The position numbers and the translations under genes were made by a program. A stretch of 64,000 bases of DNA from Nostocales cyanobacterium LEGE 11386 (lineage in GTDB: Bacteria > Cyanobacteriota > Cyanobacteriia > Cyanobacteriales > Nostocaceae). The notes under the pieces were generated by a model, which was given only the letters and a program-made list of their open reading frames with translations, had not been told where the DNA came from and made no database searches. Below, one piece after another: positions 46,780-55,235 of this stretch; the stretch's first letter is position 1; every line of letters begins with the position of its first letter. Where the stretch lies: the NCBI GenBank assembly GCA_015207155.1, contig JADEXK010000002.1:124001-188000 (forward strand), given 5' to 3'.

Positions 46780-47007
46780 TTAAGGTGGGTTCCTCCTTGG
46801 TCGGAGGTGATTCAGTAGCCACCACTGCGGTAAACCCGCACCTCTATTACTGGGGGCGCACCTTATTCCTATCCTCCAGGGACAGCAGCATCAAGGTGGG
46901 CAGCTACCAGGGTCAGAAAGCAAGACTGTTTGACAACAGTCAAACTAACCCACATTTTCACAGTACAGAGGCTTGAAAAAAGCATGAACTGCGGCGCTGT
47001 TGCTGAT
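46780..47007 (-). ncRNA. Type V-K CAST tracrRNA
   Basis: The minus strand carries a GC-rich RNA-like block that I recognise as the Cas12k tracrRNA of ShCAST-like systems. It starts with AGCGCCGCAGTTCATGC, then GGGTTAGTTTGACTG paired with CAGTCTTGCTTTCTGACCC. It continues through GGTAGCTGCCCACC, TGATGCTGCTGTC, GGTGCGCCCCCAGTAAT, GTGGTGGCTACTGAATCACC and CTCCGACCAAGGAGG, and ends AACCCACCTT, the anti-repeat end. Successive hairpins are intact by eye. It lies just downstream of the cas12k remnant on the same strand, its normal place. A 75-codon frame on the opposite strand here is only a shadow of this RNA. Confidence 0.9.
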
Positions 47008-47042
47008 TATTATTTTATTTTCAAGGTTCGGTGTTTTGTCAA

Positions 47043-47417
47043 TCAGTTTATTTTGCGAGAATGGTAAGCTGCGATCGCTAATTCTTTTGCTTTCTCTTGA
47101 GGACTACCTCGAATTGGCTGTTTTGACTCCTCTATCACAATTCCAACTTTCGCAGCTGACGAGTGAAGATTTGTAATCAATCTACCGTAGCTCCATTGAT
47201 GGACACTAACTCGGTAATCTTTGGCATACTTTTGTTGGACTTCTATAACGTCTGATTTTTGTTCAGCTTTGGCTTGAATTTCACTCTGAACTTGTTCTCG
47301 CATATCATCCAACTTAGGTATGACAATACTTCCAGCTTTATATGTTTGTGCGATCGCTACAATTTCTTTAGCTAGTAATCTGTCTACATACTGCCCTAGT
47401 ACAGGACGTAGTATTTA
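47043..47417 (-). pseudogene. cas12k: cas12k 3' remnant
   Basis: About 124 codons of a Cas12k C-terminus remain: VLGQYVDRLLAKEIVAIAQT, AGSIVIPKLDDMREQ, QSEIQAKAEQK, QQKYAKDYRVSVHQWSYGRL and EESKQPIRGSPQEKAKELAI, ending YHSRKIN. Cas12k is the nuclease-dead effector that directs V-K CAST insertion. The 5' four-fifths are missing. The frame stays open to about 47417, where a divergent gene fragment begins, so a deletion joined the two. A Met at 47312 could start an 89-residue product, but it would not be functional. Confidence 0.85.
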
Positions 47418-47715
47418 TTACTCAAAAACCAATTTAGTAGAGTTGGCAGCAATGGTATATTGGCTGTCTGTGGGTTTGAGTTTTGATATTGCTTGCGAAA
47501 CCCTGAAAAAGCTTAAGGAACAAGAACCGGAGTTGTTTAGTTCAGGTACAGGTAGACGCTTTATGTTGTTGCCGGAAGCACAGGATAATTCGCTTTCTTT
47601 AATAGAATTTGATAGGGAGAAAGCGATCGCATCCTTAGATGAAGGTAAGCCTGTAATTCCCGTTTGGCTGGACGTAATCTATCAACAGTTGGTGCTGAAG
47701 TTGGAAACTAGCTAA
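47413..47715 (+). pseudogene. Probable MerR-type (CvkR-like) regulator, C-terminal fragment
   Basis: The frame reads YYSKTNLVELAAMVYWLSVG, LSFDIACETLKKLKEQEPEL and then GRRFMLLPEAQ...PVIPVWLDVIYQQLVLKLETS, resembling the back part of a MerR-like regulator. No natural start lies in front of it: the upstream frame overlaps antisense cas12k sequence. V-K CASTs often encode the MerR-type repressor CvkR beside cas12k. The head-to-head arrangement here, with both 5' ends missing, is what one deletion across a divergent cas12k-cvkR pair would leave. The identity is inferred from position as much as sequence. An internal ATG at 47455 could give a short protein. Confidence 0.45.
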
Positions 47716-47793
47716 AAAATCTTTCAGGGTAAAGCCGAAAACCCATTTAAGCTGAGAGCTTCATGCTAACTTTGGTAAGACAGGAGTGAATTG

Positions 47794-50019
47794 ATGAGCG
47801 ACTTTAGCAAAGAGACAGACGCACGGATTAATATTGATGATCTTCTCCGCCAAGCTGGATGGAATCCGGCTGATAAATCTCAGGTAATGACTGAGGTTTC
47901 GGCTCAAATGGCAGATGGTAGGAGAGGAAGAGCCGATTATGTACTGCTTGACCAAAGAGGTCGTCTTTTGGCGGTGATTGAAGCTAAGAAGCGTGCAATT
48001 GAGCCTTATGTTGCTAAGAATCAAGCACTTCCCTACGCCCAGCAACTTCAAGCACCGTTTATTTTCCTCAGTAATGGCGAACTAATTTATTTCTGGGACT
48101 ATCAAAACGATGATGCCCGGATTGTTAATTCTTTTTTCTCACGGCGGGATTTAGAGCGATTGCTGGAAATGCGCTCAACTCGTCAACCCCTAGCTACTAT
48201 TGAAATTCCTGAGTATTACACTCGACAGGGAGAAATTCGCTTAGTCCGTCCCTATCAAAGGGAAACTATGCAAGCCATTGACCATGCGGTTGAATTGGGG
48301 AAGCGGCGATTTTTACTGGAACTACCAACAGGAACAGGGAAAACAGATTTAATTTGTCTGCAATTAAAACGCTTAATTCAATCGGGATATGCAGAAAAAA
48401 TCCTGTTTTTAGTGGATAGGGAACAGTTAGCAAAACAGGCATTAGAAGCAATTCAAGATGTTTTGAATCAGTATGGTAGCTACTGGCTCAAGCCGAGTGT
48501 GATCCGGCAAGAGCAGCAAATTACAGTTTGCTTACTCCAAACAATGATTAGCCGTTATCGGGAGTTTACTAGCGGCTATTTTGATATTGTTGTGGCTGAT
48601 GAATGTCACCGTTCAATTTATGGAATTTGGCAGACAGCACTTACTCATTTTGATGCTTTCCATATTGGTTTAACTGCTACGCCAGCAGCTTACATTGAAC
48701 GTAATACTTTTGATTTCTACAACTGCCGAAATGAACAGCCAGATTTTACTTACTCTATTCAAACAGCATTTGAACAAAAGTATCTTGTTCCCTATCGGTT
48801 CGCTACTGGGATAACTGAAATTATTGCTGAAGGTGCTGAAGTTGATGAGGTTTATTATGACCCAGCAGCCTTTGAACGCAAGTGGACTAATGAGGCGAGT
48901 AACCGCCTAATGATGCAGGAATTTGATAGACTGGCTTGGGATAATTATCAAGAATTAGCACCAGGACAAAAGATTGGGCCTGGTAAGTCAATAGTATTTG
49001 CTTTGACCAAAAATCATGCAGCAAGATTAACCAGATATCTTAACGAATTACATCCAGAATGTAAGGGGCGTTACGCTGAAGTAATTACCAGTGATGTTGC
49101 TAATGCTGATGACTTAATTCGCCAATTCAAATATGAGGATTACCCACAAGTTGCAGTCAGTGTGGATATGCTCAATACTGGCTTTGATTGCCGGGAAGTT
49201 TTGCATTTAGTTATGTGTCGAACAGTGCGGAGTCCAATTCTTTATCAGCAGATTCGTGGACGTGGGACAAGGACTGCGCCACATATTGATAAACGCAAGT
49301 TTGTTATTTATGATTTCTTTGGAAATCACCAATATTTCAATGATAGTGATACTGATATTTATGCTGAAACTGGTAGAGGTCATGTATCAACTAGAAGCAA
49401 CCAGCAACAATCCCGTCCTCGGTCAGAATTAATTGAATTAGGACTTAGGGATAGATGGCAGCAATATGTCAGTTATGTAGAAGTAGGAACAGAAGGGGAG
49501 CGGGTTGATAAGCGGGATTATGTCACTAACTGGGAGCAAACTATTCAATCTGCTGTAACTAATGATCCAATACTCCAGAAAATCCGAGATGGAGAGTTGT
49601 TGACGGAAACCGAAGAAACGGAACTGGTGCGACGTTTGAATACGCCCCGATATTACTTTAATGAAGAAAACTTGCGACGAGCTTACCGAAATTATAATGG
49701 TAGCCTGATTGATTTTATTCGGGCTGCATTGGGAACATTAAAGATTAAAAGCCATGAAGAATTACTAGAAGAAAACTTTAGAGCTTGGTTAGTTTCTCAC
49801 TCTTTCGCACCCGCCCAAGCTCAGTATCTCTCATTATTAAAAAATCGGGGTATTGCTAAAGGTCAGCTAACCATAGATGATTTATTCTTGCCACCCCTCT
49901 CAGTTCTCAATGCTGCTGGTTTAGGTATAGAACTGTTTGGTGAGCAGCGATTGCGGGATATTTTTGATGAATTAAACCGCTCTGTGTTTACGGTGGATGC
50001 TACAGGTACAGAGGGTTAA
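47794..50019 (+). CDS. hsdR: Type I restriction enzyme R subunit
   Basis: This 741-residue motor/nuclease subunit has an N-terminal PD-(D/E)xK core (GRADYVLLDQ...LLAVIEAKK, about 46-67). The SF2 helicase follows with LPTGTGKTDL (Walker A near 175), VVADECHRS (DECH near 268), HIGLTATPAA and QQIRGRGTRT (motif VI near 486). The C-terminal region is of EcoEI-R type. The ATG at 47794 is preferred to the TTG one codon earlier. It starts the operon hsdR-hsdM-hsdS and is 9 bp from hsdM. It is intact and lies inside the CAST cargo, immediately after the CvkR-like fragment. Confidence 0.93.
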   Translation: MSDFSKETDARINIDDLLRQAGWNPADKSQVMTEVSAQMADGRRGRADYVLLDQRGRLLAVIEAKKRAIEPYVAKNQALPYAQQLQAPFIFLSNGELIYFWDYQNDDARIVNSFFSRRDLERLLEMRSTRQPLATIEIPEYYTRQGEIRLVRPYQRETMQAIDHAVELGKRRFLLELPTGTGKTDLICLQLKRLIQSGYAEKILFLVDREQLAKQALEAIQDVLNQYGSYWLKPSVIRQEQQITVCLLQTMISRYREFTSGYFDIVVADECHRSIYGIWQTALTHFDAFHIGLTATPAAYIERNTFDFYNCRNEQPDFTYSIQTAFEQKYLVPYRFATGITEIIAEGAEVDEVYYDPAAFERKWTNEASNRLMMQEFDRLAWDNYQELAPGQKIGPGKSIVFALTKNHAARLTRYLNELHPECKGRYAEVITSDVANADDLIRQFKYEDYPQVAVSVDMLNTGFDCREVLHLVMCRTVRSPILYQQIRGRGTRTAPHIDKRKFVIYDFFGNHQYFNDSDTDIYAETGRGHVSTRSNQQQSRPRSELIELGLRDRWQQYVSYVEVGTEGERVDKRDYVTNWEQTIQSAVTNDPILQKIRDGELLTETEETELVRRLNTPRYYFNEENLRRAYRNYNGSLIDFIRAALGTLKIKSHEELLEENFRAWLVSHSFAPAQAQYLSLLKNRGIAKGQLTIDDLFLPPLSVLNAAGLGIELFGEQRLRDIFDELNRSVFTVDATGTEG

Positions 50020-50028
50020 GAGAACAAT

Positions 50029-51681
50029 ATGGATTCAGAAATTCGTCGCAAACTCAAGCATATTACTGATACGTTATGGGCTGGTGGGGTAACAAATCCT
50101 GTCACCTACATTGAGCAGATTTCTTACCTGATATACCTGAAGCTGTTGGATGAAGAGGAAGCAAATCGGGAGTTACGCGATCGCCTCATGGGTAATAATG
50201 GTAATGCTAAATTACTATTTCCCCAGCAAGCAGAACGTTATCGCTGGTCAAAATGGCGTTTTAAGAGTGGTACTGAACTACGAGACTTTCTGCGGGATGA
50301 AGTTTTCCCCTACATGGCGAATTCTTTGCTGAAAGATGAGCCAAAAGTGGCAGAGTATTTCCGGGATGCGGTTTTAGAAATTAATGACCCGAATGTTCTC
50401 AAGTTGGTAGTTGATGAACTTGATACCTTGGATTTCCTCAAAATGGGTCAGGATGTCAAAGGTGATATTTTTGAGTACCTGTTAACCCATTTAGGTCAAT
50501 CTGCGCTTAATGGTCAATTCCGTACTCCCCGACAGATACGGGCGTTTATGGTAGAGATGGTTGACCCTGATTTGGGGGATACTATCTGCGATTTAGCTTG
50601 TGGAACAGGAGGATTTTTGATTGATAGTATTGAGTATATTTTGGCTAAGTACAGCGAAAATCCTATAGAAGTACCGATTTATGGTGAAGATTGGCTGGAA
50701 AAACGGGGGCTAACCTTGGCACAAGCAAAACAGCAAATCCCCAATCTCCAAACTTATCGCAAAGGAAATGGGGATAGATTACCTGACTGGAAACTGTTGG
50801 AAGAGTCGATTTATGGCTTTGATGTCTCCCGCCAGATGATGCGAATTTCGATGATGAACTTGGTGCTGCATGGAATTCGCAACGCCAAGCTGAAAGTAGC
50901 AAATGTATTGTCAGATATGGGGGGACTGACAGAAGATGATTTGCGCCGTCGCTATAAGGTGATGTTTGATAATCCCCCTTTTGCGGGAACGTTACCGAAA
51001 GATTCTATTCGTGCTGATTTACCGACAAATTCCAAAAAAAGTGAATTGCTGTTTTTGGCTGCAATTATGAAGTCTTTGGTAGCAGGTGGAATGTGTGCGG
51101 TAGTTGTCCCAGAAGGGTTACTATTTGGTTCTACGGGCGCTCATGTGGATTTGCGGAAAAAACTGGTGACAGAATTTGATTTATTGGCGGTGGTTTCTTT
51201 ACCTGCGGGGGTGTTTAAGCCATATACAGGAGTGAAGACGGCGGTGCTGGTAATTCGTAATCCAATGGAATCTGCGGTGCGTCAGGTGAATCAAGTTTGG
51301 TTCTATGAAGTTAAAAATGATGGTTACGATCCTGATAAAATTTCTGGCGGGGGTAGACCGGAAACGCCAGAACTTAACGATATTCCCAATTTATTAAAGC
51401 GGTGGAAGGTTTATCGGGAGTCGGGTTTTTTGCAACCTCCAGGTGTGGAAAAGGGAGAGTTGTTGAAGCCAGGAAGTGATGAACCCCGATGCTGGTGGGC
51501 ATCTTTGGATACTATTGCCGAAAATGATTACAATTTAGCTGCTGGGCGTTATAAGCCACAGGTAACTGAGGCTGTTTCTGATGATGATCCGGTTGAGTTG
51601 ATTCGAGAAGTTTTGGAACTTGAGCGAGAAATTGCCTCTGGGTTAGAAAAGCTGCTTCATGATGTGGAGGAAGTGTCATGA
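50029..51681 (+). CDS. hsdM: Type I restriction-modification methyltransferase (N6-adenine)
   Basis: This 550-residue protein has an HsdM N-terminal helical domain (EIRRKLKHITDTLWAGGVTN, ISYLIYLKLLDEEE) and then the gamma-type methyltransferase core: SAM motif DLACGTGGFLIDS near 188 and the catalytic NPPF (MFDNPPFAGTL) near 314. Together with HsdS it methylates adenine at the recognition site. The stop overlaps the hsdS start (ATGA), the usual coupling. No lesion is seen. Confidence 0.95.
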   Translation: MDSEIRRKLKHITDTLWAGGVTNPVTYIEQISYLIYLKLLDEEEANRELRDRLMGNNGNAKLLFPQQAERYRWSKWRFKSGTELRDFLRDEVFPYMANSLLKDEPKVAEYFRDAVLEINDPNVLKLVVDELDTLDFLKMGQDVKGDIFEYLLTHLGQSALNGQFRTPRQIRAFMVEMVDPDLGDTICDLACGTGGFLIDSIEYILAKYSENPIEVPIYGEDWLEKRGLTLAQAKQQIPNLQTYRKGNGDRLPDWKLLEESIYGFDVSRQMMRISMMNLVLHGIRNAKLKVANVLSDMGGLTEDDLRRRYKVMFDNPPFAGTLPKDSIRADLPTNSKKSELLFLAAIMKSLVAGGMCAVVVPEGLLFGSTGAHVDLRKKLVTEFDLLAVVSLPAGVFKPYTGVKTAVLVIRNPMESAVRQVNQVWFYEVKNDGYDPDKISGGGRPETPELNDIPNLLKRWKVYRESGFLQPPGVEKGELLKPGSDEPRCWWASLDTIAENDYNLAAGRYKPQVTEAVSDDDPVELIREVLELEREIASGLEKLLHDVEEVS

Positions 51682-52961
51682 AGTGGAAAATGCTTCCTTT
51701 CGCAAAAGTTGCAGAAGTAATCACTGGCAATACACCTTCTAAAAAAGAACCTGAAAACTATGGATATGGGATTCCTTGGGTCAAACCTCATGATTTAGAC
51801 ACTTGGCAACCAATTACAAAAACAGAGGAAAATCTCTCTGAGATTGGTCAGAAAAAATCAAGGCTTATTCCTCCAGGATCTGTGATGGTTTGTTGTATTG
51901 GTTCTATTGGTAAAGTAGGTATTGCAGGTACAAAATTAGCTACCAATCAGCAAATAAATTCTTTGATTTTTAAGCCAGAAATTGAGCCTAAATTTGGATA
52001 CTATTACTGTTGCCACATTCTGCCTATTTTTAAATCAGAAGCACGGCAAGCTGTAATTTCTATTCTCAACAAAAGTAATTTTGAAAAAATTACCATACCA
52101 CTTCCTCCTCTATCCGAACAACGCCGCATAGTCGAGATTCTAGATCAAGCTGATGCACTGCGAAGAATGCGGGCTGAGGCTTATGCAAAAGCAGAGCGCA
52201 TTTTGCCTGCGCTATTCATCAAGATGTTTGGCGATCCGGCAACCAATCCAATGGGGTGGGAAATGTTGCCTATATCTGATTTAGCACAAGTACAAGGAGG
52301 ATTGCAACTTACACCAAAAAGAGAAAATTATCCAATTACAATGCCTTATTTAAGAGTTGCTAATATTTATAGAGATAAGCTGGCTCTTGATGAAATAAAA
52401 TATATTAAAGTAACAAAAAACGAATTAGAGCGGATTGCCTTACAATCTGACGATATATTAATGGTTGAAGGTCATGGTAATAGACAAGAAATAGGTCGTT
52501 GTGCTATCTGGGATGCTTCAATTCAACCATGCCTTCATCAAAATCATTTAATTCGTGTCAGAGTAGACAAGACAAAAGCAGAACCAATTTATATTAGTGC
52601 TTTTATAAATTCATCGGGTGGTAGAGAACAGCTATTTAGATTTGGAAAAACAACTTCTGGTTTAAACACAATTAGTGTATCTAATGTTAGAAATACTATA
52701 ATTCCTCTACCACCTTTAACACTTCAAAAAAGTTATGCCTTACAAGTGCAAGCGGCAAAAGATATTCAGCGTCAAGTTGACAAACAAAGAGAGAAAATAG
52801 ACAAACTATTTTCCTGTATTCTCCAACGTGCTTTTTCTGGTGAACTCACAGCCAAATGGCGAGAAGCACACATGAAAGAACTGCTTGCAGAAATGGAAGA
52901 ACAAGCAAAAGCCCTCAATTTGAGAGATAACGCAGATTTTCAGCAGCTTTCCCTATTGTGA
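51678..52961 (+). CDS. hsdS: Type I RM specificity subunit
   Basis: This 427-residue HsdS has two target recognition domains. TRD1 (about 1-150) includes GIPWVKPHDLDTW and NQQINSLIF. The conserved coiled spacer follows (PPLSEQRRIVEILDQADALR). TRD2 (about 190-350) includes MPYLRVANIYRDKL and ISVSNVRNTIIPLPPL, and is followed by the second helix (IQRQVDKQREKIDKL). Two different TRDs mean a bipartite target that cannot be read from sequence. The next gene starts 24 bp on in the same direction. Confidence 0.93.
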   Translation: MKWKMLPFAKVAEVITGNTPSKKEPENYGYGIPWVKPHDLDTWQPITKTEENLSEIGQKKSRLIPPGSVMVCCIGSIGKVGIAGTKLATNQQINSLIFKPEIEPKFGYYYCCHILPIFKSEARQAVISILNKSNFEKITIPLPPLSEQRRIVEILDQADALRRMRAEAYAKAERILPALFIKMFGDPATNPMGWEMLPISDLAQVQGGLQLTPKRENYPITMPYLRVANIYRDKLALDEIKYIKVTKNELERIALQSDDILMVEGHGNRQEIGRCAIWDASIQPCLHQNHLIRVRVDKTKAEPIYISAFINSSGGREQLFRFGKTTSGLNTISVSNVRNTIIPLPPLTLQKSYALQVQAAKDIQRQVDKQREKIDKLFSCILQRAFSGELTAKWREAHMKELLAEMEEQAKALNLRDNADFQQLSLL

Positions 52962-52985
52962 TAATACTGGCTCAGTAATATTTAT

Positions 52986-55229
52986 ATGTCTAAAAAAATT
53001 CTCTTAGTAACAGTTGGAAAATCCCCCGCACCTATTGTTAAAGCAATTCAGCATATACAACCGGATCAGGTTGTATTTTTATGTAGCGAAAACTTCCAGT
53101 CCCAAATTATAGGCGAAGGGCTTCCTTGTGAAATTATTCATGGAAATAGTGTTAAAAGATACCCAAATATTCCTAAGTTAGTGGAGTTAGGCGATCGCTT
53201 TCAGCCAGAGCGCGATTTAAAGATTATTCAAAACCCCGATGACTTAACTGAATGCTATGAAGTGGCAGTAGCAAGCATTATTAGGTTAAAACAGTTACAA
53301 CCAGATACTAACCTTTACGCAGACTACACGGGTGGAACTAAAATGATGTCTTTAGGTTTAGCTTTAGCATCACTAGAGCATGGCGTTTCTCTGCAAGTCA
53401 ATAGCCCTGTGTCTCTCAAAACAGTTACTCATGCCCGTCTAGAACTGGTTGCTAATTCTTATACCACAAAATTACCAAAAAGAAAATTATTAACATCCAA
53501 CGCCTTAACTGCTCTACGAGTTGGTAACTTCAAAGCTTTCGCCGATCAACAATACATTCCGCTTCGTCCCCTCACCTTGATTTTTGGAGCTAACAGTTCA
53601 GGAAAATCCAGCATTATTCACAGCCTTTTACTAGCACATCACGCTATTAAAAATGGAGAATTAGACATCTACCGCACCGAAACCGGGGGTGATTCTGTTG
53701 ATTTGGGAGGTTTTGGGCAATATGTTCATAAACGCGATCGCCGTAGTCAGGTAGAGTGGTCAGTAGATATTGACCCTAAACAGTTAAATACAGTAGATCA
53801 GGGTTTAGTTGACCTATTACAACCAATCAAAAAGTTGACTGTAGGTGTTGGGATTGGTACTCGTTTAGGAAAAGGAAGGGTAAGAGTACGGTCTTTCTTC
53901 ATTGAAGCCGATGAAAAACGAGTTCTAAGTATGAGTTCTCGCCCTAAAGGAAAACTTCAGTTAGATCGCCTCGATTACCAACACCCAATACTCAGTAACT
54001 TGATTCAAGCAATCTTAGAAGCGAATACATTTACCCTGAAAGTAAATCCAGAGGATCGGGAGGAAATTGAGCAAGCGATAAATAAACTTGTTCCCGAAAT
54101 TACAGCACGAGTTACTCGCTTACTACCAACAAAAATTCAAGTTGGAGATGACGGAGACATATCAATTCCCAAACTGAATCCTAAGCCAGGACAACAAGAG
54201 GATTTAGCTGACACGGTGCGTCTGATACTTCCTTACAGACTCAGCGAATTGATCGGAGTAATTACCGAGACTGTAGAACGAGATATTAGAAAACTAAGAT
54301 ATTTAGGGCCATTTCGTACCTACCCACCTCGACATTTTGCGTTTTCTCGGCAGCAAGATGCTAACTGGTATGCTGGCGGTGGTTATGCTTGGGACATCCT
54401 CCTAAATAACGCTGAGGTACGCCAAAAGGTGAATGCTTGGCTGGGAGATAGCGACAGGATGAAATCCCCTTATGAGCTAGTGGTGCGTAGTCTTTTGCCA
54501 GATTCTCAACTTGCTGCTGAACTTTACCCCCGACTTGCCAAAACTTTACACGATTTAACCACTAAGCTGATTGTCCATGCGGCTGGATTTGGGAGTGATA
54601 TCCAAGAAGAGATTGAACGGCTAAAAGGTGATTTTGAAGCTGCGGGTATTGACCTGAATTCTGATAATGTTCTACCCGAAGTTGAACAACTAGTTTCCAT
54701 GCTCACTGATACTGATAGCTTATCAGAAACTTGGGTACAGGAGATGACTTCAGGAGGCGATCGCATTTCTGATTTAGTCCTAATTGACAAGAGAACTAAA
54801 ACACCAGTCAGTCACCGCGATGTAGGAATTGGTATTAGTCAAGTTATTCCTATTTTGGTTTCCTGCTATGGTTTATCTGATGCTTTGGTTGCTATTGAAC
54901 AGCCTGAAATTCATCTACATCCTAGACTCCAGGCTGAACTAGGGGATGTGTTCATTGAATCTGCACTTGGAGGACAAAAAAATACTTTTATCCTGGAAAC
55001 TCACAGTGAGCATTTACTTCTGCGAATTATGCGACGGATGAGAGAAACTTTTAATAACGAACTGCCAGAAGGTTGTCTACCTGTGCGACCAGAAGATGTT
55101 TCTGTATTGTTTGTAGAAGCAGACAGTGAGGGTAGTATAGTACGCGAAATGCCTTTGAACAAGAGAGGTGAACTTGTCAAAGCATGGCCAGGAGGATTTT
55201 TTGAAGAAGAATTAGATGAGATATTTTAA
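52986..55229 (+). CDS. CARF-like sensor domain fused to an AAA ATPase (DUF3696-like)
   Basis: This 747-residue protein has two parts. Residues 1-165 resemble a CARF/Cas02710-type Rossmann domain: ILLVTVGKSPAPIVKAI at the start, VVFLCSE, and YADYTGGTKMMSLGLALASL near 113 (the D-TGGTK-M hallmark). Residues 180-747 form an SMC/ABC-like ATPase: LRVGNFKAFADQQ, Walker A GANSSGKSS near 200, the signature-like GIGISQVIPIL near 615, Walker B LVAIEQPEIHLHPRLQ near 636, a His switch in ETHSEHLLLRIMR near 670, and a DUF3696-like C-terminal domain. It follows hsdS by 24 bp and precedes the PLD-like gene by 6 bp. CARF domains bind cyclic oligonucleotides; whether this one does is inference. There is no cas10 or CD-NTase in view. 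Confidence 0.82.
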   Translation: MSKKILLVTVGKSPAPIVKAIQHIQPDQVVFLCSENFQSQIIGEGLPCEIIHGNSVKRYPNIPKLVELGDRFQPERDLKIIQNPDDLTECYEVAVASIIRLKQLQPDTNLYADYTGGTKMMSLGLALASLEHGVSLQVNSPVSLKTVTHARLELVANSYTTKLPKRKLLTSNALTALRVGNFKAFADQQYIPLRPLTLIFGANSSGKSSIIHSLLLAHHAIKNGELDIYRTETGGDSVDLGGFGQYVHKRDRRSQVEWSVDIDPKQLNTVDQGLVDLLQPIKKLTVGVGIGTRLGKGRVRVRSFFIEADEKRVLSMSSRPKGKLQLDRLDYQHPILSNLIQAILEANTFTLKVNPEDREEIEQAINKLVPEITARVTRLLPTKIQVGDDGDISIPKLNPKPGQQEDLADTVRLILPYRLSELIGVITETVERDIRKLRYLGPFRTYPPRHFAFSRQQDANWYAGGGYAWDILLNNAEVRQKVNAWLGDSDRMKSPYELVVRSLLPDSQLAAELYPRLAKTLHDLTTKLIVHAAGFGSDIQEEIERLKGDFEAAGIDLNSDNVLPEVEQLVSMLTDTDSLSETWVQEMTSGGDRISDLVLIDKRTKTPVSHRDVGIGISQVIPILVSCYGLSDALVAIEQPEIHLHPRLQAELGDVFIESALGGQKNTFILETHSEHLLLRIMRRMRETFNNELPEGCLPVRPEDVSVLFVEADSEGSIVREMPLNKRGELVKAWPGGFFEEELDEIF

Positions 55230-55235
55230 TAACCT

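Noticed and set aside
46643..46780. CRISPR array or homing spacer next to the tracrRNA
   Set aside because: No repeat unit and no segment matching the tRNA could be seen. Only a hairpin and AT-rich sequence remain.
46749..46976. A 75-codon plus-strand ORF next to tRNA-Gly
   Set aside because: It lies antisense over the tracrRNA; its composition reflects RNA structure, not protein coding.
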